DNA from: a virus
DNA length: 21,121 nt
IMG/VR virus record: IMGVR_UViG_3300042562_001126
Location: 1-21,121 of that record
Reading direction: 5' to 3' (one strand)
The notes below the pieces were generated by a model, which saw only the letters and a list, made by a program, of their open reading frames with translations, was not told the DNA's origin and searched no databases. The position numbers and the translations under genes are program-made. Shown piece after piece: positions 14,710-20,627 of this stretch. Each line of letters starts with the position of its first letter. Within the stretch, counting starts at the first letter, position 1.

Positions 14710-14737
14710 TTGACAAACCCCGTAACACGTGTAGTGT
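14710..14737 (+). promoter_or_regulatory. Possible sigma70-like promoter before the HD-hydrolase gene
   Basis: TTGACA at 14710-14715 is followed after 16 bases by TAGTGT (14732-14737), a weak -10 with three of six matches. It lies in the 55-base gap after the glycan operon, 16 bases before the ATG at 14754. I see no intrinsic terminator for the upstream operon, so read-through is also possible. Confidence 0.35.
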
Positions 14738-14753
14738 GTTGGGACGAATTCTT

Positions 14754-15431
14754 ATGAATAAAAAGTTAAACAATGAATTAGATTTGACAGAAAAGCAAGT
14801 TCAGGAAAACTATGAATATTTTCTTGAATTTTTAAATGAAAAGTTCTCCGGTGAACGCTTGAAGGGATTGCTAACGATGTATGCCGAGGAAAACCTTGGG
14901 TTACAGTTGGCTACCGCCCCCGCGTCTGGGAAAAAGACATATCACTATGCCCATACAGGTGGATACCTTCAACACGTGATGGATGTTGAGTTGGCAAGCC
15001 GGGGAGTTCAAAAAGTTTATACCACAATCAAGGGCGAAATTGATTACACCGAGGAAGAACGCATCATGGCCGCGCTGCACCACGATCTTGGTAAGTTGGG
15101 GGATGAGACTGGTGCATATTATCTCCCTAACACGGAGCAGTGGTCTATCGACAAGCAGGGATTGATTTTCAAACACAACACAAAGGCTCAATTCTGGAAA
15201 GTCGCGGATAGGGCGCTATACAATTTACAACGGTTTGGGATCGTGTTGACTTGGAAGGAAGTATTAGCAATTAAGTTGGCAGACGGACTTTACGACGAAG
15301 CTGCCGAGTTTTATCTCAAGACGTACGACCCAGAAAAGGGACTAAAAACCAATCTTCCACGCATCATTCACGTTGCCGATTACTTGGCCTGCAACGCGGA
15401 AAACGACATTTACAAGCGCGAAAAAGTATAA
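14754..15431 (+). CDS. HD-domain metal-dependent phosphohydrolase
   Basis: The protein has 225 residues, starting at ATG 14754 (MNKKLNNELD). A GTG at 14736 is in frame but lies next to the promoter-like sequence. Metal-binding residues of the HD superfamily are visible: His74 in 'YLQHVMDVE', His110-Asp111 in 'ALHHDLGKLGD', and Asp209 in 'IIHVADYLA'. Nearby His64 and His67 may also contribute. The family hydrolyses nucleotides or phosphodiesters. Similar proteins are frequent in T4-like marine phages, but their substrate is not established. It is followed by a structured non-coding segment rather than by another gene. Confidence 0.85.
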   Translation: MNKKLNNELDLTEKQVQENYEYFLEFLNEKFSGERLKGLLTMYAEENLGLQLATAPASGKKTYHYAHTGGYLQHVMDVELASRGVQKVYTTIKGEIDYTEEERIMAALHHDLGKLGDETGAYYLPNTEQWSIDKQGLIFKHNTKAQFWKVADRALYNLQRFGIVLTWKEVLAIKLADGLYDEAAEFYLKTYDPEKGLKTNLPRIIHVADYLACNAENDIYKREKV

Positions 15432-15441
15432 ACTTCTTGAC

Positions 15442-15569
15442 AAGACTCCGGATTTATGTATCGTGGAGTCTTCTAAACGAGGATGTTTCGGCCTCATTAA
15501 ATCCCCGAAACTGGTGGAGGACGTTCAATCAAGAACAGTCCCTAACTCAGCCCCCGAAATCGGGGGCTG
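15442..15569 (+). ncRNA. Candidate structured RNA with kissing loops, ending in a terminator
   Basis: This lies between the HD-hydrolase stop (15431) and the membrane-protein start (15588). Four hairpins can be drawn. H1: 15442-15449 pairs with 15465-15472 (8 bp, AAGACTCC/GGAGTCTT). H2: 15485-15491 with 15505-15511 (7 bp, GTTTCGG/CCGAAAC). H3: 15519-15526 with 15533-15541 (8 bp with one bulged A). H4: the terminator. The H1 loop contains GGATTTA (15450-15456) and the H2 loop contains TAAATCC (15498-15504), a perfect 7-bp loop-loop match. I know of no named RNA family that fits. It may be a small RNA or a leader for the downstream gene. The 5' end is not defined. Confidence 0.5.
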
Positions 15570-15574
15570 TTTTA
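15548..15574 (+). terminator. Rho-independent terminator upstream of the membrane-protein gene
   Basis: 15548-15557 (CAGCCCCCGA) pairs with 15560-15569 (TCGGGGGCTG) around a tiny AA turn. In practice the inner pairs open to give a 4-6 nt loop. It is followed by TTTTATATTTA. The GC-rich stem is strong and ends 14 bases before the next gene. Either it terminates the HD-hydrolase transcript or it acts as an attenuator for the next gene. Confidence 0.85.
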
Positions 15575-15587
15575 TATTTATATTGAA

Positions 15588-16742
15588 ATGAACATTAAAG
15601 AGAATTTATTTCAATACATACTCGGGATTTCCGCACTCTTTGTGGCGGCGATTGCTGCTTTCTTTAGCATCGCCGGAATTGGTATGTTGTTTTCTGGTGC
15701 GTATATATCAACGGTAATTATGGCCACTTCCTTGGAAGCAGGTAAAATAGTTGCCACTTCCTTTTTATATAGATATTGGAAGAAAATTGCTAATTGGCTG
15801 CGTGTATATTTGTGCGTGGCCGTCTTTGTGCTCATGGCTATAACGTCTATGGGTATTTTTGGATGGTTAACGTCAGCATATCAGGCGTCCGCGATAGAAT
15901 ATGAAATTTCACAACAACGGACTACCGCGCTCGTTGAACAAAGAAAATTGGTGCAAACTCAAGCAGATTTAGCTAAACAGCGAATTGACTTGATGTTAAG
16001 CATACGAACTGACCAAGAAAAACGGCTGAACGAGGCACTTGGAAATCCCGTGTTATCGAGGAATCCCACCGCACTTAGACAAGTACAAGAACAGAATATA
16101 GACTTAATAAAGCGGACTGACGCCGATTTAACAGAGGAAAAGAAGAAATATTCGGATACCGTAACCGAGCTTAGTAACGCCGATAAACAAATATTAGAAT
16201 CAAAGGTTCAGACGGGAAAAACAAAGGATATAATCACGTTTAAATTCGTAGCAGACGCGTTGGGACTGGACATGCAAACCACAGTCAAATGGTTTATAAT
16301 CGTCATTATCGTCGTGTTTGACCCCCTCGCGCTGAGTCTGATCCTTGCCTATAACATTGTGTTGTATGGTGACAAGAAGGACGGGCCATTGCCTTTGAAG
16401 CCCATCGAGGTTTTGCCTGTACCGACTATCCCGGTCGAAATAGCTGTGCCCACGTCTGTAATAACACCGGTAGTTGAGGAAGTAGCCGTGCCCACGTCTG
16501 TAATAACACCGGTAGTTGAGGAAGTGAAATACGAGGCAGCGGTTTTGGCACCGGAAATTCCGGTGCCACCCGCCCCCGCTCCCGACGTGCCGCCTCCGGT
16601 CGAAGTGGCAATCGTTCAATCGACCCCGGCTGATCCAACCCCACCACCGGCCAAAGTTGATATAAAAACAATTCTTCCCGAACCCCCACGGCAATTACCG
16701 TACATGCGACCAAGCGAAGTATACAACGCACCAACGAGATAA
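15588..16742 (+). CDS. Inner-membrane phage protein with coiled coil and proline-rich tail
   Basis: The protein has 384 residues. Hydrophobic segments at about 9-31, 33-57 (weaker), 72-97 and 233-260 suggest four membrane helices. Residues ~103-205 between the third and fourth are charged and heptad-like ('QQRTTALVEQRKLVQTQADLAKQ' region), probably a coiled coil. After the last helix the ~120-residue tail is rich in Pro, Val and Glu, with a duplicated 14-residue unit. Membrane proteins with this opening ('MATSLEAGKIVATSFLYRYW' at 45-64) occur in marine T4-like phages with no established function. A role in remodelling the host membrane or in lysis control is possible but not shown. The TATTTATA element lies 5 bases upstream of the ATG. 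Confidence 0.72.
   Translation: MNIKENLFQYILGISALFVAAIAAFFSIAGIGMLFSGAYISTVIMATSLEAGKIVATSFLYRYWKKIANWLRVYLCVAVFVLMAITSMGIFGWLTSAYQASAIEYEISQQRTTALVEQRKLVQTQADLAKQRIDLMLSIRTDQEKRLNEALGNPVLSRNPTALRQVQEQNIDLIKRTDADLTEEKKKYSDTVTELSNADKQILESKVQTGKTKDIITFKFVADALGLDMQTTVKWFIIVIIVVFDPLALSLILAYNIVLYGDKKDGPLPLKPIEVLPVPTIPVEIAVPTSVITPVVEEVAVPTSVITPVVEEVKYEAAVLAPEIPVPPAPAPDVPPPVEVAIVQSTPADPTPPPAKVDIKTILPEPPRQLPYMRPSEVYNAPTR
16446..16525 (+). repeat. Two identical 38-bp direct repeats in the proline-rich tail
   Basis: The 38 bases from 16446 to 16483 recur without a mismatch at 16488-16525, so the period is 42 bp. They encode two copies of the 14-residue unit (VPTSVITPVVEEV plus a linker residue). Perfect identity, including third-codon positions, indicates a recent duplication or strand slippage. 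Copy number is probably variable. Confidence 0.9.
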
Positions 16743-16755
16743 TCTTTATTATATA

Positions 16756-16783
16756 TTGACAAATGTAAAATTAAATATATATA
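16756..16783 (+). promoter_or_regulatory. Sigma70-like promoter before peptide deformylase
   Basis: TTGACA (16756-16761) is followed after 16 bases by TATATA (16778-16783) in a strongly A/T-rich 74-base gap. The predicted start near 16790 leaves a leader of about 27 bases before the ATG at 16817. That leader contains an inverted repeat. Confidence 0.5.
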
Positions 16784-16788
16784 TGTGC

Positions 16789-16804
16789 AATTGATGATTC
16801 AATT
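16789..16804. promoter_or_regulatory. Small inverted repeat in the deformylase leader
   Basis: AATTGA (16789-16794) and TCAATT (16799-16804) are perfect inverted arms around TGAT. The repeat begins where transcription from the promoter at 16756-16783 would start. It could be an operator or a weak 5' hairpin. An A/T-only repeat of this size can also arise by chance. Confidence 0.3.
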
Positions 16805-16816
16805 ATCACATAAAAT

Positions 16817-17431
16817 ATGAGTTACAAAATTGTTAAGAATAAAGATTTCTTGCACAAAAAGACCGAACCGGTCACTTCTGTCGAAGAAGGCCAAGAAATA
16901 GCAAATAAGTTAATACAGGCTTTAGACGAATTAAAATTCGGCCTCGGCCTTTCCGCCAATCAAATAGGAATACAAAAAAGTGTATCGGTAATAAGGGTTA
17001 AAAAAGACATGCCCCCGATTATATTGATGAATCCAGTAATATCGGAGGAGAGCAACGAAAAAATAGTATATGTAGAGGGGTGTGTAAGTTTGCCCGGGAA
17101 ACAAACAAAAACAGTTCGAAGCCTGAAAATTCAAGTGTCGACTCTCAACCACGCGAATGTATTACCGTTTGGTCCCACCGCCGATCCGCTTACACAAGAC
17201 TCAATTGCCAAAGACTATGGAGTTTTAGAGTCCGTCTGCGTACAACACGAAATAGATCATTTACGTGGCGTGTTGATGATCGATGATGGAGTCAGATTCG
17301 TAGAAACTCCACTCCGGACCGTTAAACACGGCAGAAATGACAAGGTGATGGTAGAAAAAGATGGTGAAATGCAATATATAAAGTATAAGAAGGCATTGCA
17401 TTTATTGAACGAAGGGTGGAAAATTAAATGA
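16817..17431 (+). CDS. def: Peptide deformylase
   Basis: The protein has 204 residues with all three deformylase motifs intact: GLGLSANQIG at 42-51 (GxGLAAxQ-type), EGCVSLPG at 87-94 (zinc-ligand Cys89) and QHEIDHL at 143-149 (HExxH with both zinc histidines and the catalytic Glu). It removes the formyl group from nascent proteins (PF01327) and is a common auxiliary gene in marine T4-like phages. After the catalytic core a ~45-residue charged extension ('KHGRNDKVMVEKDGEMQYIK...') is unusual for phage versions, which are often minimal. It overlaps the next small gene by 4 bases (ATGA), which supports the unit 16817-17864. Confidence 0.95.
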   Translation: MSYKIVKNKDFLHKKTEPVTSVEEGQEIANKLIQALDELKFGLGLSANQIGIQKSVSVIRVKKDMPPIILMNPVISEESNEKIVYVEGCVSLPGKQTKTVRSLKIQVSTLNHANVLPFGPTADPLTQDSIAKDYGVLESVCVQHEIDHLRGVLMIDDGVRFVETPLRTVKHGRNDKVMVEKDGEMQYIKYKKALHLLNEGWKIK

Positions 17432-17580
17432 AAAACGTCGATCCCGATAATTTAGAAGAGGCTGTAGAATTGTTGGAACATGCCTTGGACTCTCGTAGCT
17501 GGCCGTCCGTTGAGGACGCGCTGCTCATTTTAAAAGAAGAACTGGGACATGAGTCGGAAGAAACCCCTGACGAAGAATAA
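17428..17580 (+). CDS. Small acidic hypothetical protein (50 aa)
   Basis: The ATG at 17428 overlaps the deformylase TGA in an ATGA junction and the frame runs to the TAA at 17578-17580, two bases before the next ATG. The product (MKNVDPDNLEEAVELLEHAL...) is strongly acidic and looks like two helices with a DEE-rich tail. The junctions on both sides and the clean fit between two genes make it convincing despite its size. I do not recognise a family. Confidence 0.65.
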   Translation: MKNVDPDNLEEAVELLEHALDSRSWPSVEDALLILKEELGHESEETPDEE

Positions 17581-17582
17581 TT

Positions 17583-17864
17583 ATGATCTGGATTATATTG
17601 ACAGTATTGTTTTTTGTGTGCACGACTGGGCTTGCCTACGCGTGCTACAACATGATAAAGAAAATAGAAGTATACGAAGAATGGCTGAGTCATTTTCGCG
17701 CTGAGATAGGTGAGGTGCATACCCGTCTCACGGACGTAGACAAGACCGGGTTGTTCGCGAGCACGGTGGATGAAAAGGGATTGTTTGAGAAGGACGACGA
17801 CGTGGGCTTCGTGTTCTCAGAAATACTTAGGATTATAAAAGAGTTTGACGACAAGATCAAATAA
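17583..17864 (+). CDS. Small single-pass membrane protein
   Basis: The protein has 93 residues. Residues 2-25 (IWIILTVLFFVCTTGLAYACY...) form a membrane helix with a following basic residue pair, so the C-terminal part is probably cytoplasmic. That part is charged and helical ('YEEWLSHFRAEIGEVHTRL') and then contains 'DEKGLFEKDDDVGFVFSEI', a sequence recurrent in marine T4-like phage proteins of unknown function. It starts two bases after the 50-aa gene and ends 3 bases before the sigma-factor gene, so it probably belongs to the same transcript. Confidence 0.7.
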   Translation: MIWIILTVLFFVCTTGLAYACYNMIKKIEVYEEWLSHFRAEIGEVHTRLTDVDKTGLFASTVDEKGLFEKDDDVGFVFSEILRIIKEFDDKIK

Positions 17865-17867
17865 CAT

Positions 17868-18773
17868 ATGAAGAAAAAGAAACTTAGAGGCAGACCTAGA
17901 AAATCAAATATTATTAAAAAACAACTCGATGTTAAAAAAATAATAAATAATAGCACTAGGAAAATCAACCGAGTAAAGACTCTAATTAAAGTTCCAAATA
18001 CCACGGTGGTAGAAGCATTAAAACGACCGAGGGGGAGGCCAAAAGGAGCGAAAAACAAGACCAACGATCTTGCTGCACCACCAAAGGTCTCCAACATGTA
18101 TTTTACATCGGAGACCGAAGATGCAATTGTTGCGTATAATATATCAACAGATTTTAAAGAGAAGGATAAAATATACAACGAAAAAATTCAACCGGCATTT
18201 TTCAAAATTGCAGAAAATGTTTACAATACATTCAAATTTAGTTATGCTGATATGAGTCCATTGGAAATACAAAAACAAGCAATATCTCACATGGTGGCAA
18301 ATATCGACAAGTACGATAAACCCAAAGGTAGAGCATACAGCTATTTTAGCATCGTCGCTAAGAATTGGTTTATTCTAGACAACAATACGACATACAAACG
18401 ATTTAAGAAGCACGTAGAAATTTGTGAATCTGCCGGGGAGGCCGGTGAGTTCGTTGTTGAACCAGAACACCGAAAACAAGAAAGTGAGACACGAGAATTT
18501 ATCAAACTGATGGTTGAGTATTGGGATAAAAATATTGGAAAGTTATTTACAAAAGAACGCGACCTAAGAATTGCGAATGCCGTGGTGGAAATATTCAGAA
18601 ACGCCGACAGAATTGACGTATTCAATAAAAAGGCTCTGTATTTGTATATACGAGAGATAGCCGACTGCCATACACAGAATATTACTAAAGTAATCAATAA
18701 AATGAAAGCTACCCAACACACCATAACCGAAGAGTATTTAAATTGTGGCAATATTGCCGGGACTAGGATTTAA
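17868..18773 (+). CDS. T4 gp55-like late-transcription sigma factor with two AT-hooks
   Basis: The protein has 301 residues. Residues 1-75 are very basic and contain two AT-hook cores, RGRP at 7-10 and RGRP within RPRGRPKG at 53-60. The segment from about 78 onward matches the phage late sigma family: 'MYFTSETEDAIVAYN', 'KDKIYNEKIQPAFFKIAENVYNTF' (split), 'AISHMVANIDKYD' and 'GRAYSYFSIVAKNWFI', with sigma region-2-like helices for -10 DNA and core polymerase binding. In T4, gp55 with gp33 and the sliding clamp directs RNA polymerase to late promoters. The extra N-terminal hooks are unlike T4 gp55. ATG 17868 is preceded by 'taacat' and has no Shine-Dalgarno sequence. It is immediately upstream of baseplate genes. 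Confidence 0.8.
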   Translation: MKKKKLRGRPRKSNIIKKQLDVKKIINNSTRKINRVKTLIKVPNTTVVEALKRPRGRPKGAKNKTNDLAAPPKVSNMYFTSETEDAIVAYNISTDFKEKDKIYNEKIQPAFFKIAENVYNTFKFSYADMSPLEIQKQAISHMVANIDKYDKPKGRAYSYFSIVAKNWFILDNNTTYKRFKKHVEICESAGEAGEFVVEPEHRKQESETREFIKLMVEYWDKNIGKLFTKERDLRIANAVVEIFRNADRIDVFNKKALYLYIREIADCHTQNITKVINKMKATQHTITEEYLNCGNIAGTRI

Positions 18774-18801
18774 ATATATATTATAACGCCTATTTATAAC
18801 T

Positions 18802-19191
18802 ATGGAAAACGACTACGAAATATTTAAAGGCAAAAACTTCTCGGACTTGTGCAAAGACATAGTTAAAAACTCCGAAGAAAAGAAAAATGCGCTAGATATT
18901 TTGATTATCGATTTAAAAGATATGATTAAAACCATCGAGAATGCGGTCATGGTTGTTCCATTATTGGAAAAATATTTCGAAGTCGGGGTAAGAAACGACG
19001 AACAATTAATTAAGCTCGCCGCGATTGTTCAGCGGTTGATGGTGGGAAAAACGGTAGATGGAGATGGTAGCGTTATTCTAACAGACGACGAGAAAAAACA
19101 GTTGATGACGGCAATAGAAGAAAATACCGGTCAGAAGATTCCGGCGACAGCTAAGGACGCAATACAAGTAGTAGACAAAGAAAACGGCTAA
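18802..19191 (+). CDS. Hypothetical phage protein between late sigma factor and baseplate gene
   Basis: The protein has 129 residues and is mostly predicted helix, for example 'ALDILIIDLKDMIKTIENA' at 31-49 and 'EQLIKLAAIVQRLMV' around 67-81. The C-terminal third is more polar ('DGSVILTDDEKKQLMTAI'). No catalytic motif is visible and I cannot name the family. It starts three bases after the TATTTATA element at 18791-18798. It is 5 bases from the baseplate gene, so a structural or assembly role in the tail is the best contextual guess. Confidence 0.65.
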   Translation: MENDYEIFKGKNFSDLCKDIVKNSEEKKNALDILIIDLKDMIKTIENAVMVVPLLEKYFEVGVRNDEQLIKLAAIVQRLMVGKTVDGDGSVILTDDEKKQLMTAIEENTGQKIPATAKDAIQVVDKENG

Positions 19192-19196
19192 TTCCG

Positions 19197-20624
19197 ATGC
19201 ATCAAACCACAGACAGACGTAGTGATTTAAATTTGAAGCAAGATGACATGCTTGCTTCAAGGAGGTTCGTAATTGAGCGAAAGCCGGATACGGTATATTT
19301 TTACGAACTGGAAGAAGCGGTGGTTCTGGACGTAATCTTAGATGAAAATCACCCGGAGGTTCAATCGTCCACGGTGAGCCCGGATATATGGCCTCCAAAT
19401 ATAGATGGTTCTGAGCCATCTGCACAGGAGAAAAATTATGGTTTAATCGGGTGCATTAGATTTAGGTTTCTTCACAGCCAAAAAAATCAAGAAAAAGAAA
19501 CTTTATCGTGGGCATTTCCTATAGAGAAAACCGGTATCGTCGAATATCCGCTGATGAACGAGATTGTTATCATTGGAAAATATTTGGGAAAATATTTTTA
19601 TTCTAAGAAGTTGAATACAAACGCCGTTGCCAATTCTACCGCGCATTTTATTGCCGAGCGGGTCGCGGGAAAGGTTGACAAAAATATCAATACGTATAGT
19701 GCCGACGGAGAATACCCCGGACCAGTTTCTAAAATAAACGTCGGTGGTGGCCCAAACTACGAAGGAGTTCTTGGAAATTACTTTAAGTTTAATTCGAAGA
19801 TACGGTCCCTGAGACATTTTGAGGGCGACACCATACTAGAATCCAGATTTGGTTCGTCGATTAGATTCGGTGCATACGATGGTATCGGCTCAAATAACAA
19901 CGGGGTGGGCGAGTATTCTAGTGGCGGCGGCAATCCGATGGTGTTAATTAGAAACGGACAAGCGCCGGTCGACGCCGAGCCGGGGAAAACCGGCAAAGGA
20001 TATACAAAAGAGGATATTAATAAAGACGGTACATCTATACACATAACTTCTGGAAAAACAGTGTCGGGGTTCAAACCAGTCGTTGGTAATGCTATAGTCA
20101 AAGGCAAAACGCCGGTCGCTCTACCAACTCTCGACGGCGACCAAATCATAATAAACAGCGGCAGATTAATATTTTCGGCCAAAGCAAACGAAATGTTTTT
20201 CTTCTCTAAGAAGAAGATTGGAATGACAAGCGACGACTCAATTTCTATATCTTGCGTCGATAGGATGACGCTTACCGCATTGAAGACGGCCACGATAAAT
20301 TCTCCCAAGATATATCTGGGAGATCACGGAAAGACGTATGAGCCCGCGTTGTTGGGGAGAAGCACCGTTGCGTGGATGTATGCAATGTGCGACTGGATGT
20401 TATTGAACACTAATACTCAGTTGGAAGTGCTCCTCGCGCTCCAGTTGCATCTACATACAACCAAAACTGGTCCGACGTTGCTCCCTATACTTCCACCGGC
20501 ATCTGTCATGTGGGCCGATCAAATACTTTCATTAAAAGCACAGCAGATTAGTTTACTCGCACTTCGTTCTCAATTGAGTTCGCTCATGAGTGGGAGAGTG
20601 TTTGTCTCGGGAGGAGTCGATTAA
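19197..20624 (+). CDS. gp5-like baseplate central spike/hub protein
   Basis: The protein has 475 residues. Residues ~80-135 look like the OB-fold of gp5-type hubs ('GLIGCIRFRF', 'WAFPIEKTGIVEYPLMNEIVII' split). The segment HFEGDTILESRFGSSIRFG at 207-225 is highly characteristic of baseplate spike proteins of marine T4-like phages, as is 'GNPMVLIRNGQ'. Residues ~270-372 are short repeated strands (HITSG, IIINSGRLIFSAK, ATINSPKIYLG) consistent with a trimeric beta-helix spike. No T4-type lysozyme domain is visible between OB-fold and helix. The final ~90 residues are hydrophobic and helical. The predicted location is the tail tip that punctures the host envelope. Confidence 0.75.
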   Translation: MHQTTDRRSDLNLKQDDMLASRRFVIERKPDTVYFYELEEAVVLDVILDENHPEVQSSTVSPDIWPPNIDGSEPSAQEKNYGLIGCIRFRFLHSQKNQEKETLSWAFPIEKTGIVEYPLMNEIVIIGKYLGKYFYSKKLNTNAVANSTAHFIAERVAGKVDKNINTYSADGEYPGPVSKINVGGGPNYEGVLGNYFKFNSKIRSLRHFEGDTILESRFGSSIRFGAYDGIGSNNNGVGEYSSGGGNPMVLIRNGQAPVDAEPGKTGKGYTKEDINKDGTSIHITSGKTVSGFKPVVGNAIVKGKTPVALPTLDGDQIIINSGRLIFSAKANEMFFFSKKKIGMTSDDSISISCVDRMTLTALKTATINSPKIYLGDHGKTYEPALLGRSTVAWMYAMCDWMLLNTNTQLEVLLALQLHLHTTKTGPTLLPILPPASVMWADQILSLKAQQISLLALRSQLSSLMSGRVFVSGGVD

Positions 20625-20627
20625 CAT

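Noticed and set aside
15437-15464. TTGACA with TATCGT (16-base spacing) as a promoter for the structured RNA
   Set aside because: The 5' arm of the first hairpin begins inside the -35 hexamer, so this promoter would produce an RNA lacking hairpin 1 and the kissing loop. The -10 is also poor. A start further upstream is needed if the whole structure is used.
15473-15511. Hammerhead ribozyme, suggested by CGAAAC after a stem
   Set aside because: The required CUGANGA core element is not present nearby (the closest strings are CTAAACGA and CTGGTGG), so the catalytic core cannot be formed.
15519-15541. tRNA T-arm, suggested by GTTCAATC
   Set aside because: The stem does not have the 5-bp plus 7-nt loop form, and no acceptor, D or anticodon arm at the right spacing surrounds it.
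15373-15591. A 72-residue plus-strand frame reading from the HD gene through the gap
   Set aside because: It overlaps the HD-hydrolase end out of frame and would translate through the strong terminator hairpin. The gap is better explained as structured RNA plus terminator, although the frame is not formally excluded.
16200-16734. Two long minus-strand reading frames opposite the membrane-protein tail
   Set aside because: They mirror the proline/valine-rich repeat, are low in plausible composition (Cys/Tyr/His clusters, or Arg-Leu-Pro runs), and contradict the strong plus-strand coding signal.
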